A stretch of 5,348 nucleotides of DNA. It comes from Scatonaster sp045598705 (GTDB taxonomy: Bacteria; Bacillota; Clostridia; Saccharofermentanales; Saccharofermentanaceae). The position numbers and the translations under genes were made by a program. This document shows, one piece after another, positions 1 to 5,130 of the stretch. The notes under the pieces were generated by a model that did not search any database, was not told the origin of the DNA, and saw only the letters and a list, made by a program, of their open reading frames with translations. The stretch is taken from the NCBI GenBank assembly GCA_045598705.1, contig JAZLMM010000036.1, forward strand, positions 1 through 5,348, written 5' to 3'. Numbering within the stretch: the first letter of the stretch is position 1; the number at the start of each line of letters is the position of its first letter.

Positions 1-365
1 GCGTGAAAAATGCTCCTGGATGTTCCGACTACAGCGACATTTGTTCATTCCAGTCGGAAACGGTCTTGTCCGGAAGAAACAATGAACATTTCTTGCCTGA
101 CGAAGCGCTCTCCATTTCCCAAGAAAACGTGAAGATCCAAAAATTACAAGCAACTCACTCTGTTTTGAATATTAAGATTCAAAATAGAGGACATCCGATA
201 TCTGATCCAGATGACCATTCCGCTTTAATTTTGCCCGGCGTGATGGAAGGCCGAGTAAGAATATTGGCTCTGTGTTGACTGCCAGCGTTTAGTTTGAAAC
301 GTTCACTTTCTCCAAAAGTTCGACATTTCGTAACCTTTGTTAATTCGACATTTCGTAACCTTGCA
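1..365 (+). mobile_element. Probable right end of an insertion element (family not identified)
   Basis: No reading frame here looks like a real protein. The segment ends in two identical 19-bp direct repeats (319-337 and 344-362, pitch 25 bp), after which recognisable surface-protein coding sequence starts abruptly. Multiple short terminal repeats, with a possible outer end reading ...CCTTGCA at about 365 (TG when read inward on the other strand), are typical of elements with TG..CA ends and repeated transposase-binding sites, such as the IS21, Tn7 and Mu-like groups. The family is not recognised. Three perfect 8-bp inverted repeats lie between 23 and 184. The other end and any target duplication lie outside the window, so the boundary at 365 is inferred. 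Confidence 0.45.
319..362. repeat. Tandem pair of 19-bp direct repeats, transposon-end type
   Basis: TTCGACATTTCGTAACCTT occurs at 319-337 and again, without a mismatch, at 344-362, separated by six bases (TGTTAA). A 25-bp pitch is about two and a half helix turns. The reverse complement reads AAGGTTACGAAATGTCGAA from the outer side inward. An exact duplicate of this length is not expected by chance in so short a stretch, and its position directly beside a truncated gene suggests transposase-binding sites. A host regulatory repeat is the alternative. Confidence 0.7.
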
Positions 366-629
366 AAAATGGCAAACGCTAGAGCCATCAGCGAGAGCGG
401 TATGGTAACGTGCGCCAATAATTATGGCACCATTACGAAGACCGATGAGGCAACGGCGTACACTTCTGATTGTACGAACAACTATGGCACGATCAGATAC
501 TTGTTTCACCATGGTGGAACGCCGAAGACTGGCGATCTCGCTTCTTGGGTATATGTAGCGGGAATCGTACTTGTTGCTGGTGCAGTTGTTCTTGTGGGAA
601 TTGATTCTGGAAAGAGACGGGAAAGTTAA
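366..629 (+). pseudogene. 3' remnant of a sortase-anchored repeat surface protein
   Basis: Only the C-terminal end of a cell-wall-anchored protein is present. The frame stays open upstream into the repeat region, but no ribosome binding site precedes the ATG at 369, so this is a fragment. It contains one 20-residue repeat beginning with Cys (CANNYGTI..., codons from 411) and the start of a second (CTNNYGTI..., codons from 471), exactly 60 bases apart. Then comes a sorting signal: TPKTGD (519-536), a hydrophobic stretch WVYVAGIVLVAGAVVLVGI, and the basic tail SGKRRES. Sortase would cut between Thr and Gly and attach the chain to peptidoglycan. The usual Leu of LPxTG is Thr here, either a tolerated variant or decay after inactivation. 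The frame is otherwise intact to its stop, so the truncation may be recent. Confidence 0.62.
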
Positions 630-636
630 AGACCAC

Positions 637-665
637 TTCGTAGCAATAAGCGAATATGTTATAAT
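637..665 (+). promoter_or_regulatory. Extended -10 promoter motif
   Basis: TG-T-TATAAT at 657-665 is a perfect extended -10 element. The candidate -35 at 637-642 (TTCGTA) is poor, which extended -10 promoters tolerate. Transcription would start near 672, only a few bases before the terminator hairpin at 679. Such a transcript would be about 30 nt unless it reads through toward the gene at 917. It could also be a chance AT-rich match. Confidence 0.35.
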
Positions 666-678
666 GTCTAACAAAGAG

Positions 679-703
679 CGATGTCTTAACGGCATCGTTT
701 TTT
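679..703 (+). terminator. Rho-independent terminator
   Basis: CGATGTC (679-685) pairs with GGCATCG (691-697) through seven pairs including one G-T, around the loop TTAAC, and is followed directly by six T (698-703). It lies 50 bases after the stop of the surface-protein remnant and most likely ended that gene's transcript. Confidence 0.75.
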
Positions 704-903
704 ACTTATATTTCATATTCTTTAGCATCCTTGCGACTAGGGGATAAGGCAAGCAAGTATCACTAGAATTCACATATGCATTACGGATTATTCATAAATG
801 AGTAGCAAGATGCATCTGTGGTTCGTATAGAATAATAGCAGTAGGGTGAGGACCATGCTGCATGAACAAATATGAAGTCGATACGCTCAAGATAAAACAT
901 ATT

Positions 904-910
904 GGAGGGG
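904..910 (+). promoter_or_regulatory. Ribosome binding site of the GG-leader protein
   Basis: GGAGGGG lies six bases before the ATG at 917. This fixes the start at 917 rather than at the in-frame TTG at 902, which overlaps the site itself. Confidence 0.8.
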
Positions 911-916
911 AAGAAC

Positions 917-1291
917 ATGACAGAAGATAGAAGAGAACTCGTAGAAACATCAGCCGAAAACCTTGAAGAACCCAAGAAGATCGATGGACAGTCAGATGCA
1001 GAATTGGAAGAGATTAGTGGCGGTGACTGGAGCCAGTGGATCAATAGCGACATGAGTTATAGTAGCGGCGACACTCCGAAGTATTCAGTTGGACAGAAAG
1101 TCAAAGTCTGCATTTCTATGCGTAACCATAGTGAAGGTGAGATCGTCAGCGTAGGCGGTAAAACAGGCGGAATCAAGAACAAAGAATTCGTATACTCGGT
1201 CAGAGTGTACGGCGACCAATTCCAAAGACAATTTCATCCGGACGGATATATAGAAAACGGGATTTACGAGAGCAATATCTCCCCGTTGTAA
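917..1291 (+). CDS. Double-glycine leader protein with small beta-rich cargo domain
   Basis: This 124-residue protein begins with a charged, acidic segment of about 36 residues ending in SDAELEEISGG (Gly35-Gly36). That is the classic double-glycine leader (E-L-x-x-I/V-x-G-G) which C39 peptidase/ABC exporters cleave in class II bacteriocins, lanthipeptides and related precursors. The predicted cargo, residues 37-124, is not bacteriocin-like. After a Ser/Trp-rich start (DWSQWINSDMSYSSGD) comes a region of alternating hydrophobic residues, KYSVGQKVKVCI (55-66), EGEIVSVGGKTGG (73-85), FVYSVRVYG (91-99), ending YIENGIYESNISPL. This resembles a small SH3/KOW-like barrel, by eye only. It has a single Cys (65), so no internal disulphide is possible, and few residues suit thioether rings. 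The ribosome binding site is strong. The acetyltransferase gene starts 13 bp downstream. No exporter is in the window. The leader call is firm; the function of the cargo is unknown. Confidence 0.8.
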   Translation: MTEDRRELVETSAENLEEPKKIDGQSDAELEEISGGDWSQWINSDMSYSSGDTPKYSVGQKVKVCISMRNHSEGEIVSVGGKTGGIKNKEFVYSVRVYGDQFQRQFHPDGYIENGIYESNISPL

Positions 1292-1304
1292 TGTGAGATA
1301 AAAG

Positions 1305-1775
1305 ATGGCTATAAATCTCGTAAGAGTGGGAATAGAAGACGCGGAGAACCTGTGGAAGATGCAGGTGCGTTCGTTTGCTGCGCTTTATGAGAAGTATCAG
1401 GATACCAGTACGAGCCCTGCGACTGAAAAACTCGAGAAGACAATAACGCGATTGCAGCAACCTTCTACCTATTTCTACTACATCCAAGACGATGGGGTTA
1501 CGGTCGGTGCGATAAGAGTAGTTGATGCACGATCCGACGATATACCGAAGAGAGTCTCTCCGATATTTATCCTCCCTGAATATCGGAACAGGAAGTATGC
1601 GCAAACTGCTATGATGAAAGCAGAAGAGATCCACGGTTGTCACAACTGGGAACTAGATACCATCTTACAGGAGAAAGGGAATTGCTATTTGTACGAGAAA
1701 ATGGGTTATTCCCAGACAGGGAAGACTGAAGTAGTAAATGAGCGATTAACCTTGGTCTTCTACAAGAAAGATTAA
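1305..1775 (+). CDS. GNAT family N-acetyltransferase with altered CoA-binding loop
   Basis: This 156-residue protein fits a single GNAT domain, which moves an acetyl group from acetyl-CoA to an amine. The substrate cannot be read from the sequence. The order is typical: an N-terminal strand and helix (INLVRVGIEDAENLWKMQ), a central strand pair VTVGAIRVVDA (65-75), motif A ISP-like strand SPIFILPEYRNRKYAQTAM (85-103), and a C-terminal motif B, CYLYEKMGYSQTGKTE (127-142). In motif A the usual Q/R-x-x-G-x-G/A is R94-N-R-K97-Y-A99, so Lys replaces the central Gly that normally contacts the pyrophosphate. The start at ATG 1305 lies 13 bp after the previous stop, with only a weak GAGATAAAAG ribosome site, suggesting translational coupling to the GG-leader gene. 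The fold assignment is good; activity is less certain because of K97. Confidence 0.85.
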   Translation: MAINLVRVGIEDAENLWKMQVRSFAALYEKYQDTSTSPATEKLEKTITRLQQPSTYFYYIQDDGVTVGAIRVVDARSDDIPKRVSPIFILPEYRNRKYAQTAMMKAEEIHGCHNWELDTILQEKGNCYLYEKMGYSQTGKTEVVNERLTLVFYKKD

Positions 1776-1905
1776 GGAAAACCCGGTTTCTCAGGTATTG
1801 CTTAGGAACTCTCACAGGAGCAATTCGCAGAGAAAATGTGTGTATCAAGATCGGCAATCGCGAAATGGGAAACCGTATAAGGCATTTATAGATGAGAACT
1901 TGAAC

Positions 1906-1912
1906 GAGGGAG
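1906..1912 (+). promoter_or_regulatory. Ribosome binding site for the 1920 gene
   Basis: GAGGGAG sits seven bases before ATG 1920 and supports that start over the later in-frame ATG of the sixth codon, which has no such site. Confidence 0.65.
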
Positions 1913-1919
1913 AAATACG

Positions 1920-2456
1920 ATGAATAACACAAATATGGCGAAACTTGAGATTGTCCACTATTACTTCCCATCCACTGACCCGTGGAAGAATATAATGCTC
2001 CTTCCTGAGGAAGAAGCTTTCCGCGTGGCACAAGAACTTGCAGACGCGCATCCGGATACGACAAGTTTTGGAAGATTTGCAGATTTTGAGAACTACTATC
2101 CGGCTCGTAAGGCAGCGGATGAATATGTTCGGGAGGCGTTTATCCAGCTTGGCGGGCAGCCGGAACTGAATCATCCATATGCGTTCACACTGGGAGAGTG
2201 TGAGTATCTCCGAACATGGTTTAGTAGCAGGGACAAGTTGGTATATGAAATCTCGGAGATCCCTGACGAACAGATCAGCTTTACGTTAGGGGACAGTTGT
2301 GCACTCCTTATGCGTGGCGATCAGCCGGTCGTATTGACGAAGCAGATGCTCTTAAAGAGTATCCACGAGTATGGGAACGATGTGGACATGTTCCTCAAGA
2401 ATTCGTTGGTGAACTGCGCATATGTGGAAGCGCAAGTGTGGAAGAGATTAGGATAA
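1920..2456 (+). CDS. Conserved-looking hypothetical protein, 178 residues
   Basis: The family is not named here. The protein looks real: it has a good ribosome site, a balanced composition and no signal peptide or membrane segment, so it is probably cytoplasmic. It opens with a strand and aromatic turn (LEIVHYYFPSTDPWKN), followed by a helix rich in Glu/Ala (LPEEEAFRVAQELADAH). A motif-like aromatic block RFADFENYYPARKAADE follows at about residues 52-68, then GGQPELNHPYAFTLGECEYLRTWF (about 78-101) and ISFTLGDSCALLM (about 120-132). The C-terminal part, about 140-178, is predicted helical. The FxDFxNYY and SFTxGDS blocks look like conserved family motifs but match no enzyme signature I can name. 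It starts 144 bases after the acetyltransferase stop, so it may have its own transcript, and it is followed after 20 bases by the flavoprotein gene. Confidence 0.72.
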   Translation: MNNTNMAKLEIVHYYFPSTDPWKNIMLLPEEEAFRVAQELADAHPDTTSFGRFADFENYYPARKAADEYVREAFIQLGGQPELNHPYAFTLGECEYLRTWFSSRDKLVYEISEIPDEQISFTLGDSCALLMRGDQPVVLTKQMLLKSIHEYGNDVDMFLKNSLVNCAYVEAQVWKRLG

Positions 2457-2476
2457 AGTCTAGAGAGGTTGAAGAC

Positions 2477-3031
2477 ATGAATATCTTATTGATCAATTGT
2501 AGCCCGGTTCGAAATGGCGCGACCGCAACGATCGTGAATCTGGTCAAGGAATGTGTCGAAGACGGGAATCAGGTAAAGACTGTCTGCATCGATGACTATC
2601 AGATCAACTTATGCAAAGGATGCAGAAAATGTCATGAGACGGCGAAATGTTTCCAGGAAGATGATGTGGAGAAGTTGATGGCTGAGTACGATTGGGCAGA
2701 TAAGATCGTATCAGTCTCTCCTTCGTATTGGGCAGATATTCCGGGACAATTTAAGGTGTTCATCGATCGTTGCACACCATGGTGTAATACCCATGAACCG
2801 CATGCAAAATTAGCAAGTGGAAAGAAGGGGTATACCATTGCCCTGCGGACCGGGCCCAGTATGCCTGAATGCGAGCGAATCATTAGTAGTATCGAACACT
2901 TCTATGGACACCTAGAGATTGAAGCGAGTGGCAAACTCGGATTGTGCGGAATCGAGTATAAAGGAAATCTGAAAGAAAGAGAAGAAGAGATTCGGGATTT
3001 CTGCGAGATGATTCGCGACATGAATCGTTGA
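2477..3031 (+). CDS. NAD(P)H-dependent FMN oxidoreductase, flavodoxin fold, four-Cys motif
   Basis: This 184-residue protein belongs to the NADPH-dependent FMN reductase/iron-sulfur flavoprotein group. The N-terminus MNILLINCSPVRNGATATIV shows the first strand and the S-P-x-R-x-G-x-T phosphate loop (9-16) that holds the FMN phosphate. LCKGCRKCHETAKC (45-58) gives C46-x2-C49-x2-C52-x5-C58, the compact motif that binds a 4Fe-4S cluster in characterised iron-sulfur flavoproteins. Many relatives share the cysteines without proven clusters. VSPSYWADIPGQFKVFIDRC (80-99) is the typical second flavin loop and helix (usually PVYxxxxxGQLKxFIDR). The start is ATG 2477, nine bases after AGAGG at 2463-2467; the frame is open further upstream but that part overlaps the previous gene and has no homology-like content. 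It likely transfers electrons from NAD(P)H to a small acceptor; the partner is unknown. The gene is 20 bases behind the previous one, so probably co-transcribed. Confidence 0.85.
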   Translation: MNILLINCSPVRNGATATIVNLVKECVEDGNQVKTVCIDDYQINLCKGCRKCHETAKCFQEDDVEKLMAEYDWADKIVSVSPSYWADIPGQFKVFIDRCTPWCNTHEPHAKLASGKKGYTIALRTGPSMPECERIISSIEHFYGHLEIEASGKLGLCGIEYKGNLKEREEEIRDFCEMIRDMNR

Positions 3032-3061
3032 AAGAGGAAATGGTGTTCAATAGAACTGAAT

Positions 3062-3067
3062 AGGAGG
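3062..3067 (+). promoter_or_regulatory. Ribosome binding site deciding a GTG start
   Basis: AGGAGG, a perfect anti-16S match, lies 11 bases before GTG 3079. The spacing is a little long but no better start is near; the first in-frame ATG (3127) lies inside the predicted signal peptide and has no site. Confidence 0.7.
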
Positions 3068-3078
3068 AGCAAGACGCA

Positions 3079-3720
3079 GTGAGTATTTTACCCCGATATA
3101 AAAGAAAAGACGCATTTCGTACAGTGATGGTATTCATTTGTATGTTAGGTGTGATGACTTGCTCGATAGGTTGTCGCAAAAAAGCGGCGACAGAGCATAC
3201 ACCAACGTTTCAAGAACAGTACATCGATGGTTTCCGAAGAATCGGCGCGAGGTCGGGCCGACTACCTTATCAGTATGGCGCAGAAGTGGATACAATCGCC
3301 ACGCAGATGGGATTGGATTACAAAGATAAGAATATGCCGCTTATGCATGTGGTTCTATTTGGCGATGAGTATATTTACGATGAGTATTTGAAAGTATATC
3401 TTTACTTGTACTCGAAGAATTCTGATAACGGGGAGACTTATGATATCGATGATTTACTGGAAGAATATCAAAATGAGTCCAGAGAGATTATGGACCAATT
3501 GATGGTATTCCATGAGAAAGGCGGAGATAACAAGACGTATCACTATCTTATAGAGATTTCTAAGGTGTATGCGCAATACAAAGAACAAACCGGTGAGCAG
3601 GTTGAAGGGAAAGAATTACGAGACCTCAAGTTGGAAGAATATATCCTATTGGAAGATTGGGCGATGACCCATGTAAGTCAAGAGGAATGCCCCACCATAT
3701 TTCAAGCGAATGGAAAATAG
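3079..3720 (+). CDS. Putative small lipoprotein, 213 residues
   Basis: The N-terminus has basic residues (PRYKRKDAFR), a hydrophobic stretch (TVMVFICMLGVMTCSIGC, residues 15-32) and a Cys followed by Arg-Lys-Lys, as in a lipoprotein signal. The lipobox is imperfect: S-I-G-C32, with Ser where Leu is usual, so lipidation at C32 is likely but not certain. The mature part, about 180 residues, is acidic and mostly helical, rich in Tyr, Glu and Asp (for example DEYIYDEYLKVYLYLYSKN, about 96-114), with no motif I recognise. It is probably on the outer face of the membrane. It starts 47 bases after the flavoprotein gene on the same strand and may be the last gene of that unit. A 12-bp segment of its 3' end is repeated downstream. 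Confidence 0.75.
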   Translation: MSILPRYKRKDAFRTVMVFICMLGVMTCSIGCRKKAATEHTPTFQEQYIDGFRRIGARSGRLPYQYGAEVDTIATQMGLDYKDKNMPLMHVVLFGDEYIYDEYLKVYLYLYSKNSDNGETYDIDDLLEEYQNESREIMDQLMVFHEKGGDNKTYHYLIEISKVYAQYKEQTGEQVEGKELRDLKLEEYILLEDWAMTHVSQEECPTIFQANGK

Positions 3721-3801
3721 TTCGAGAACGACCATATAGATGAACAGTGGAGAAGTGTATAAGAAGGTGAATCGAAAATTCACGCTATTGGAATGCCCCA
3801 C
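3684..3801 (+). repeat. 12-bp direct repeat bracketing the end of the 3079 lipoprotein gene
   Basis: GGAATGCCCCAC occurs at 3684-3695, inside the last codons of the lipoprotein gene, and again at 3790-3801 after it. Both copies read in the same way as ...E-C-P-T, the second inside a 22-codon ORF at 3740-3808. This may be a leftover of a partial tandem duplication or deletion of the gene end, or chance. Confidence 0.5.
3767..3783. other. Hairpin between convergent genes
   Basis: GTGAAT (3767-3772) and ATTCAC (3778-3783) form a perfect six-pair stem around CGAAA. It lies between two convergent genes and could help end either transcript, but there is no T-run on either side, so it is not a standard intrinsic terminator. 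No better terminator is visible in 3721-3820. Confidence 0.35.
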
Positions 3802-3820
3802 AAAGTAATGAATCATTCGT

Positions 3821-4948
3821 TTAGTAGATGGTTCCGGTAACAGGCTTCAAGTAGTAATCCGAGCCGGAGGTGACTGGCTGGAGGTCTGTGCCGTTATGTC
3901 TGTCATACCAGCCAGAATCGCAGTAATAGACCTCGTCGGAAGCTGGATCATATACACGCTCACGTCCAAGTGTTGCATCACTGTATTCCTGAGATTGAAT
4001 ATCGCTTATTCGGTTGCTCTGTTCCCAGCTATCCATGATCATGTTGCTGATGGCGTCGGCGTTATACATAATCTGTTGGGATACGGCCATGGTCTGTTGC
4101 CATACTAGATTGCGATCTGCATAATACGATTCGGTAAAAGTAAGTGAACCGAAAATGCGCAGGAAAATGCCAATCCAATCTGTAAAGTCTTCCACAGGGA
4201 GCATGATATACGCCGTGCCAGTCGCCTGATCAAAATCCATGACGTCATAGTACATTGGCGTATCGATAACGGAAGATGTGAAGATTCCTTCATATTGACG
4301 GCCATAGAACATAACGTTCGCTTTGAGAATATCTCCACCATAACCATTCGGACCCAGATTATCAATCAATGTAAAATCGTTGTAGCCGAAGTATTCGCTG
4401 GAGTTCTCAAAGAGCGACTGTGCGGAGGCTTCTGGACTGATGAACATATAGCCTTCTGAGACGGGGATACGATAGTTTTTGTATACTTCTTTCCAATAAT
4501 CACAGTTCTCTTTCGAAGGATAGCTGACAAATGAAGTAGCAAAATAGAAGAACATCTCTGCACTCGGATTCTCTACGTAGACTTCATAACCAATTACATC
4601 ATAATTGATGTACCGAACATTCCATCCTTCCGGCGCTTCGATGGTGAAGTAGCCATCGTCTGAAGTGTAGGTGGTCCATCTTACATTAGCATTATCATTC
4701 GGTCTTATATTTATTTCTGGTTCCGTAGGTGTTGGTGTTGGAAGTGCTACCGTTGTAGATTCTGTTGTTGCATGGGGAGTGGATTCGGTTGGCTCAACTG
4801 ATGGGTCGCTTCCGGTATCAAGAGTTTGAACACGAAATGAGTGATCTGCCTTGCCTTTACTACGATTCTTAGACGAAGACTTCGAACAGGCCGTGCAAGA
4901 ACTTAGTACAAAAATGACAGATAATGCGCCAGCTATCGTTTTTCTCAT
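3821..4948 (-). CDS. Lipoprotein with Pro/Thr-rich linker, 375 residues
   Basis: Translation from ATG at 4948 gives a lipoprotein signal, MRKTIAGALSVIFVLSSC, with a standard lipobox L-S-S-C18 (a second Cys follows at 21). A Ser/Lys-rich stretch and a Pro/Thr/Glu linker (about residues 44-83, including PTPTPTEPE) act as a spacer from the membrane. A globular region then starts with WTTYTSDDGYFTIEAPEGW (about 91-109), a pattern common at the start of extracytoplasmic domains of clostridial lipoproteins. It runs to about residue 275 and is rich in Tyr, Phe and Asp. The last 90 or so residues have a helical part (LVWQQTMAVSQQIMYNADAI) and a tail with GRERVYDPASDEVYY followed by aromatic repeats. 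No catalytic signature is recognised. The ribosome site AGGG (minus strand, 4956-4959) is seven bases from the start. It is transcribed convergently with the forward genes and divergently from the transposase. Confidence 0.85.
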   Translation of the reverse strand: MRKTIAGALSVIFVLSSCTACSKSSSKNRSKGKADHSFRVQTLDTGSDPSVEPTESTPHATTESTTVALPTPTPTEPEINIRPNDNANVRWTTYTSDDGYFTIEAPEGWNVRYINYDVIGYEVYVENPSAEMFFYFATSFVSYPSKENCDYWKEVYKNYRIPVSEGYMFISPEASAQSLFENSSEYFGYNDFTLIDNLGPNGYGGDILKANVMFYGRQYEGIFTSSVIDTPMYYDVMDFDQATGTAYIMLPVEDFTDWIGIFLRIFGSLTFTESYYADRNLVWQQTMAVSQQIMYNADAISNMIMDSWEQSNRISDIQSQEYSDATLGRERVYDPASDEVYYCDSGWYDRHNGTDLQPVTSGSDYYLKPVTGTIY

Positions 4949-5015
4949 ACAAACACCCTGCTTCCTAATTTGATGCTTTCAGCGTATCAAAAAGCTTTTT
5001 GGATTCTATTTGCTG

Positions 5016-5045
5016 TCTATATCCATTATTTGAAAAGTTTGTAAA
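5016..5045 (-). promoter_or_regulatory. Candidate sigma-A promoter for the minus-strand lipoprotein
   Basis: On the minus strand TTTACA (5045-5040) and TATAGA (5021-5016) are 18 bases apart, each one or two bases from consensus. Transcription would start near 5009, giving a leader of about 60 bases. The leader contains an inverted repeat TTTGAT/ATCAAA (4969-4974 and 4986-4991) and a 12-bp palindrome AAAAAGCTTTTT (4989-5000). Confidence 0.45.
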
Positions 5046-5071
5046 TAAACTGGCTTATTTCAGTTTAGTGG

Positions 5072-5100
5072 TTGACGGCCGAACAGATGTTCTGTATAAT
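5072..5100 (+). promoter_or_regulatory. Sigma-A promoter of the transposase gene
   Basis: TTGACG (5072-5077) and TATAAT (5095-5100) are separated by exactly 17 bases: one mismatch in -35 and none in -10. Transcription would start near 5107, 24 bases before the ATG at 5131. This is an unusually strong promoter for a transposase and carries a likely operator in its spacer. Confidence 0.8.
5080..5093. promoter_or_regulatory. LexA (SOS) box-like operator
   Basis: CGAACAGATGTTCT matches the Bacillus-type LexA/DinR consensus (CGAAC-R-N-R-Y-GTTYC) at 13 of 14 positions, with the perfect core GAAC-N4-GTTC. It lies wholly within the 17-base spacer of the promoter, where bound LexA would block RNA polymerase. 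Its placement makes chance less likely. Binding is inferred, not shown. Confidence 0.6.
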
Positions 5101-5130
5101 GGAGTCAAGTATTTCACATGGAGTCGGGTT

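Noticed and set aside
3..278. 91-codon forward frame from a GTG at 3
   Set aside because: No ribosome site, no family-like motifs, and the frame crosses several inverted repeats. I treat it as chance within the presumed element, though a longer frame from outside the window cannot be excluded.
303..695. Minus-strand frame over the surface-protein remnant
   Set aside because: It is the shadow of the sorting-signal frame and runs through the terminator; no motif or ribosome site supports it.
731..760. TTGCGA and AAGTAT, 18 bases apart, as the promoter of the 917 gene
   Set aside because: The -10 is poor and the 5' untranslated part would be about 150 bases. Another weak candidate, TAGAAT at 828-833, has no -35 partner.
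1779..1789. AAACCCGGTTT after the acetyltransferase stop as a terminator
   Set aside because: The loop would be too small and no T-run follows.
1750..1923. Open frame across the gap after the acetyltransferase, ending at the ATGA overlap with the 1920 gene (…GKPYKAFIDENLNEGEIR)
   Set aside because: It has no ATG, its only GTG has no ribosome site, and part of it lies inside the acetyltransferase gene. It reads somewhat like protein and might be a decayed remnant, but the evidence is too thin to annotate.
2297..2476. N-terminal extension of the flavoprotein upstream of 2477
   Set aside because: It overlaps the previous gene for 160 bases, lacks a ribosome site, and the flavodoxin fold starts exactly at M of MNILLINCS.
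4105..4563. Two additional minus-strand frames within the lipoprotein gene
   Set aside because: Both are shadows of the 375-residue lipoprotein, which has a proper signal, lipobox and ribosome site.
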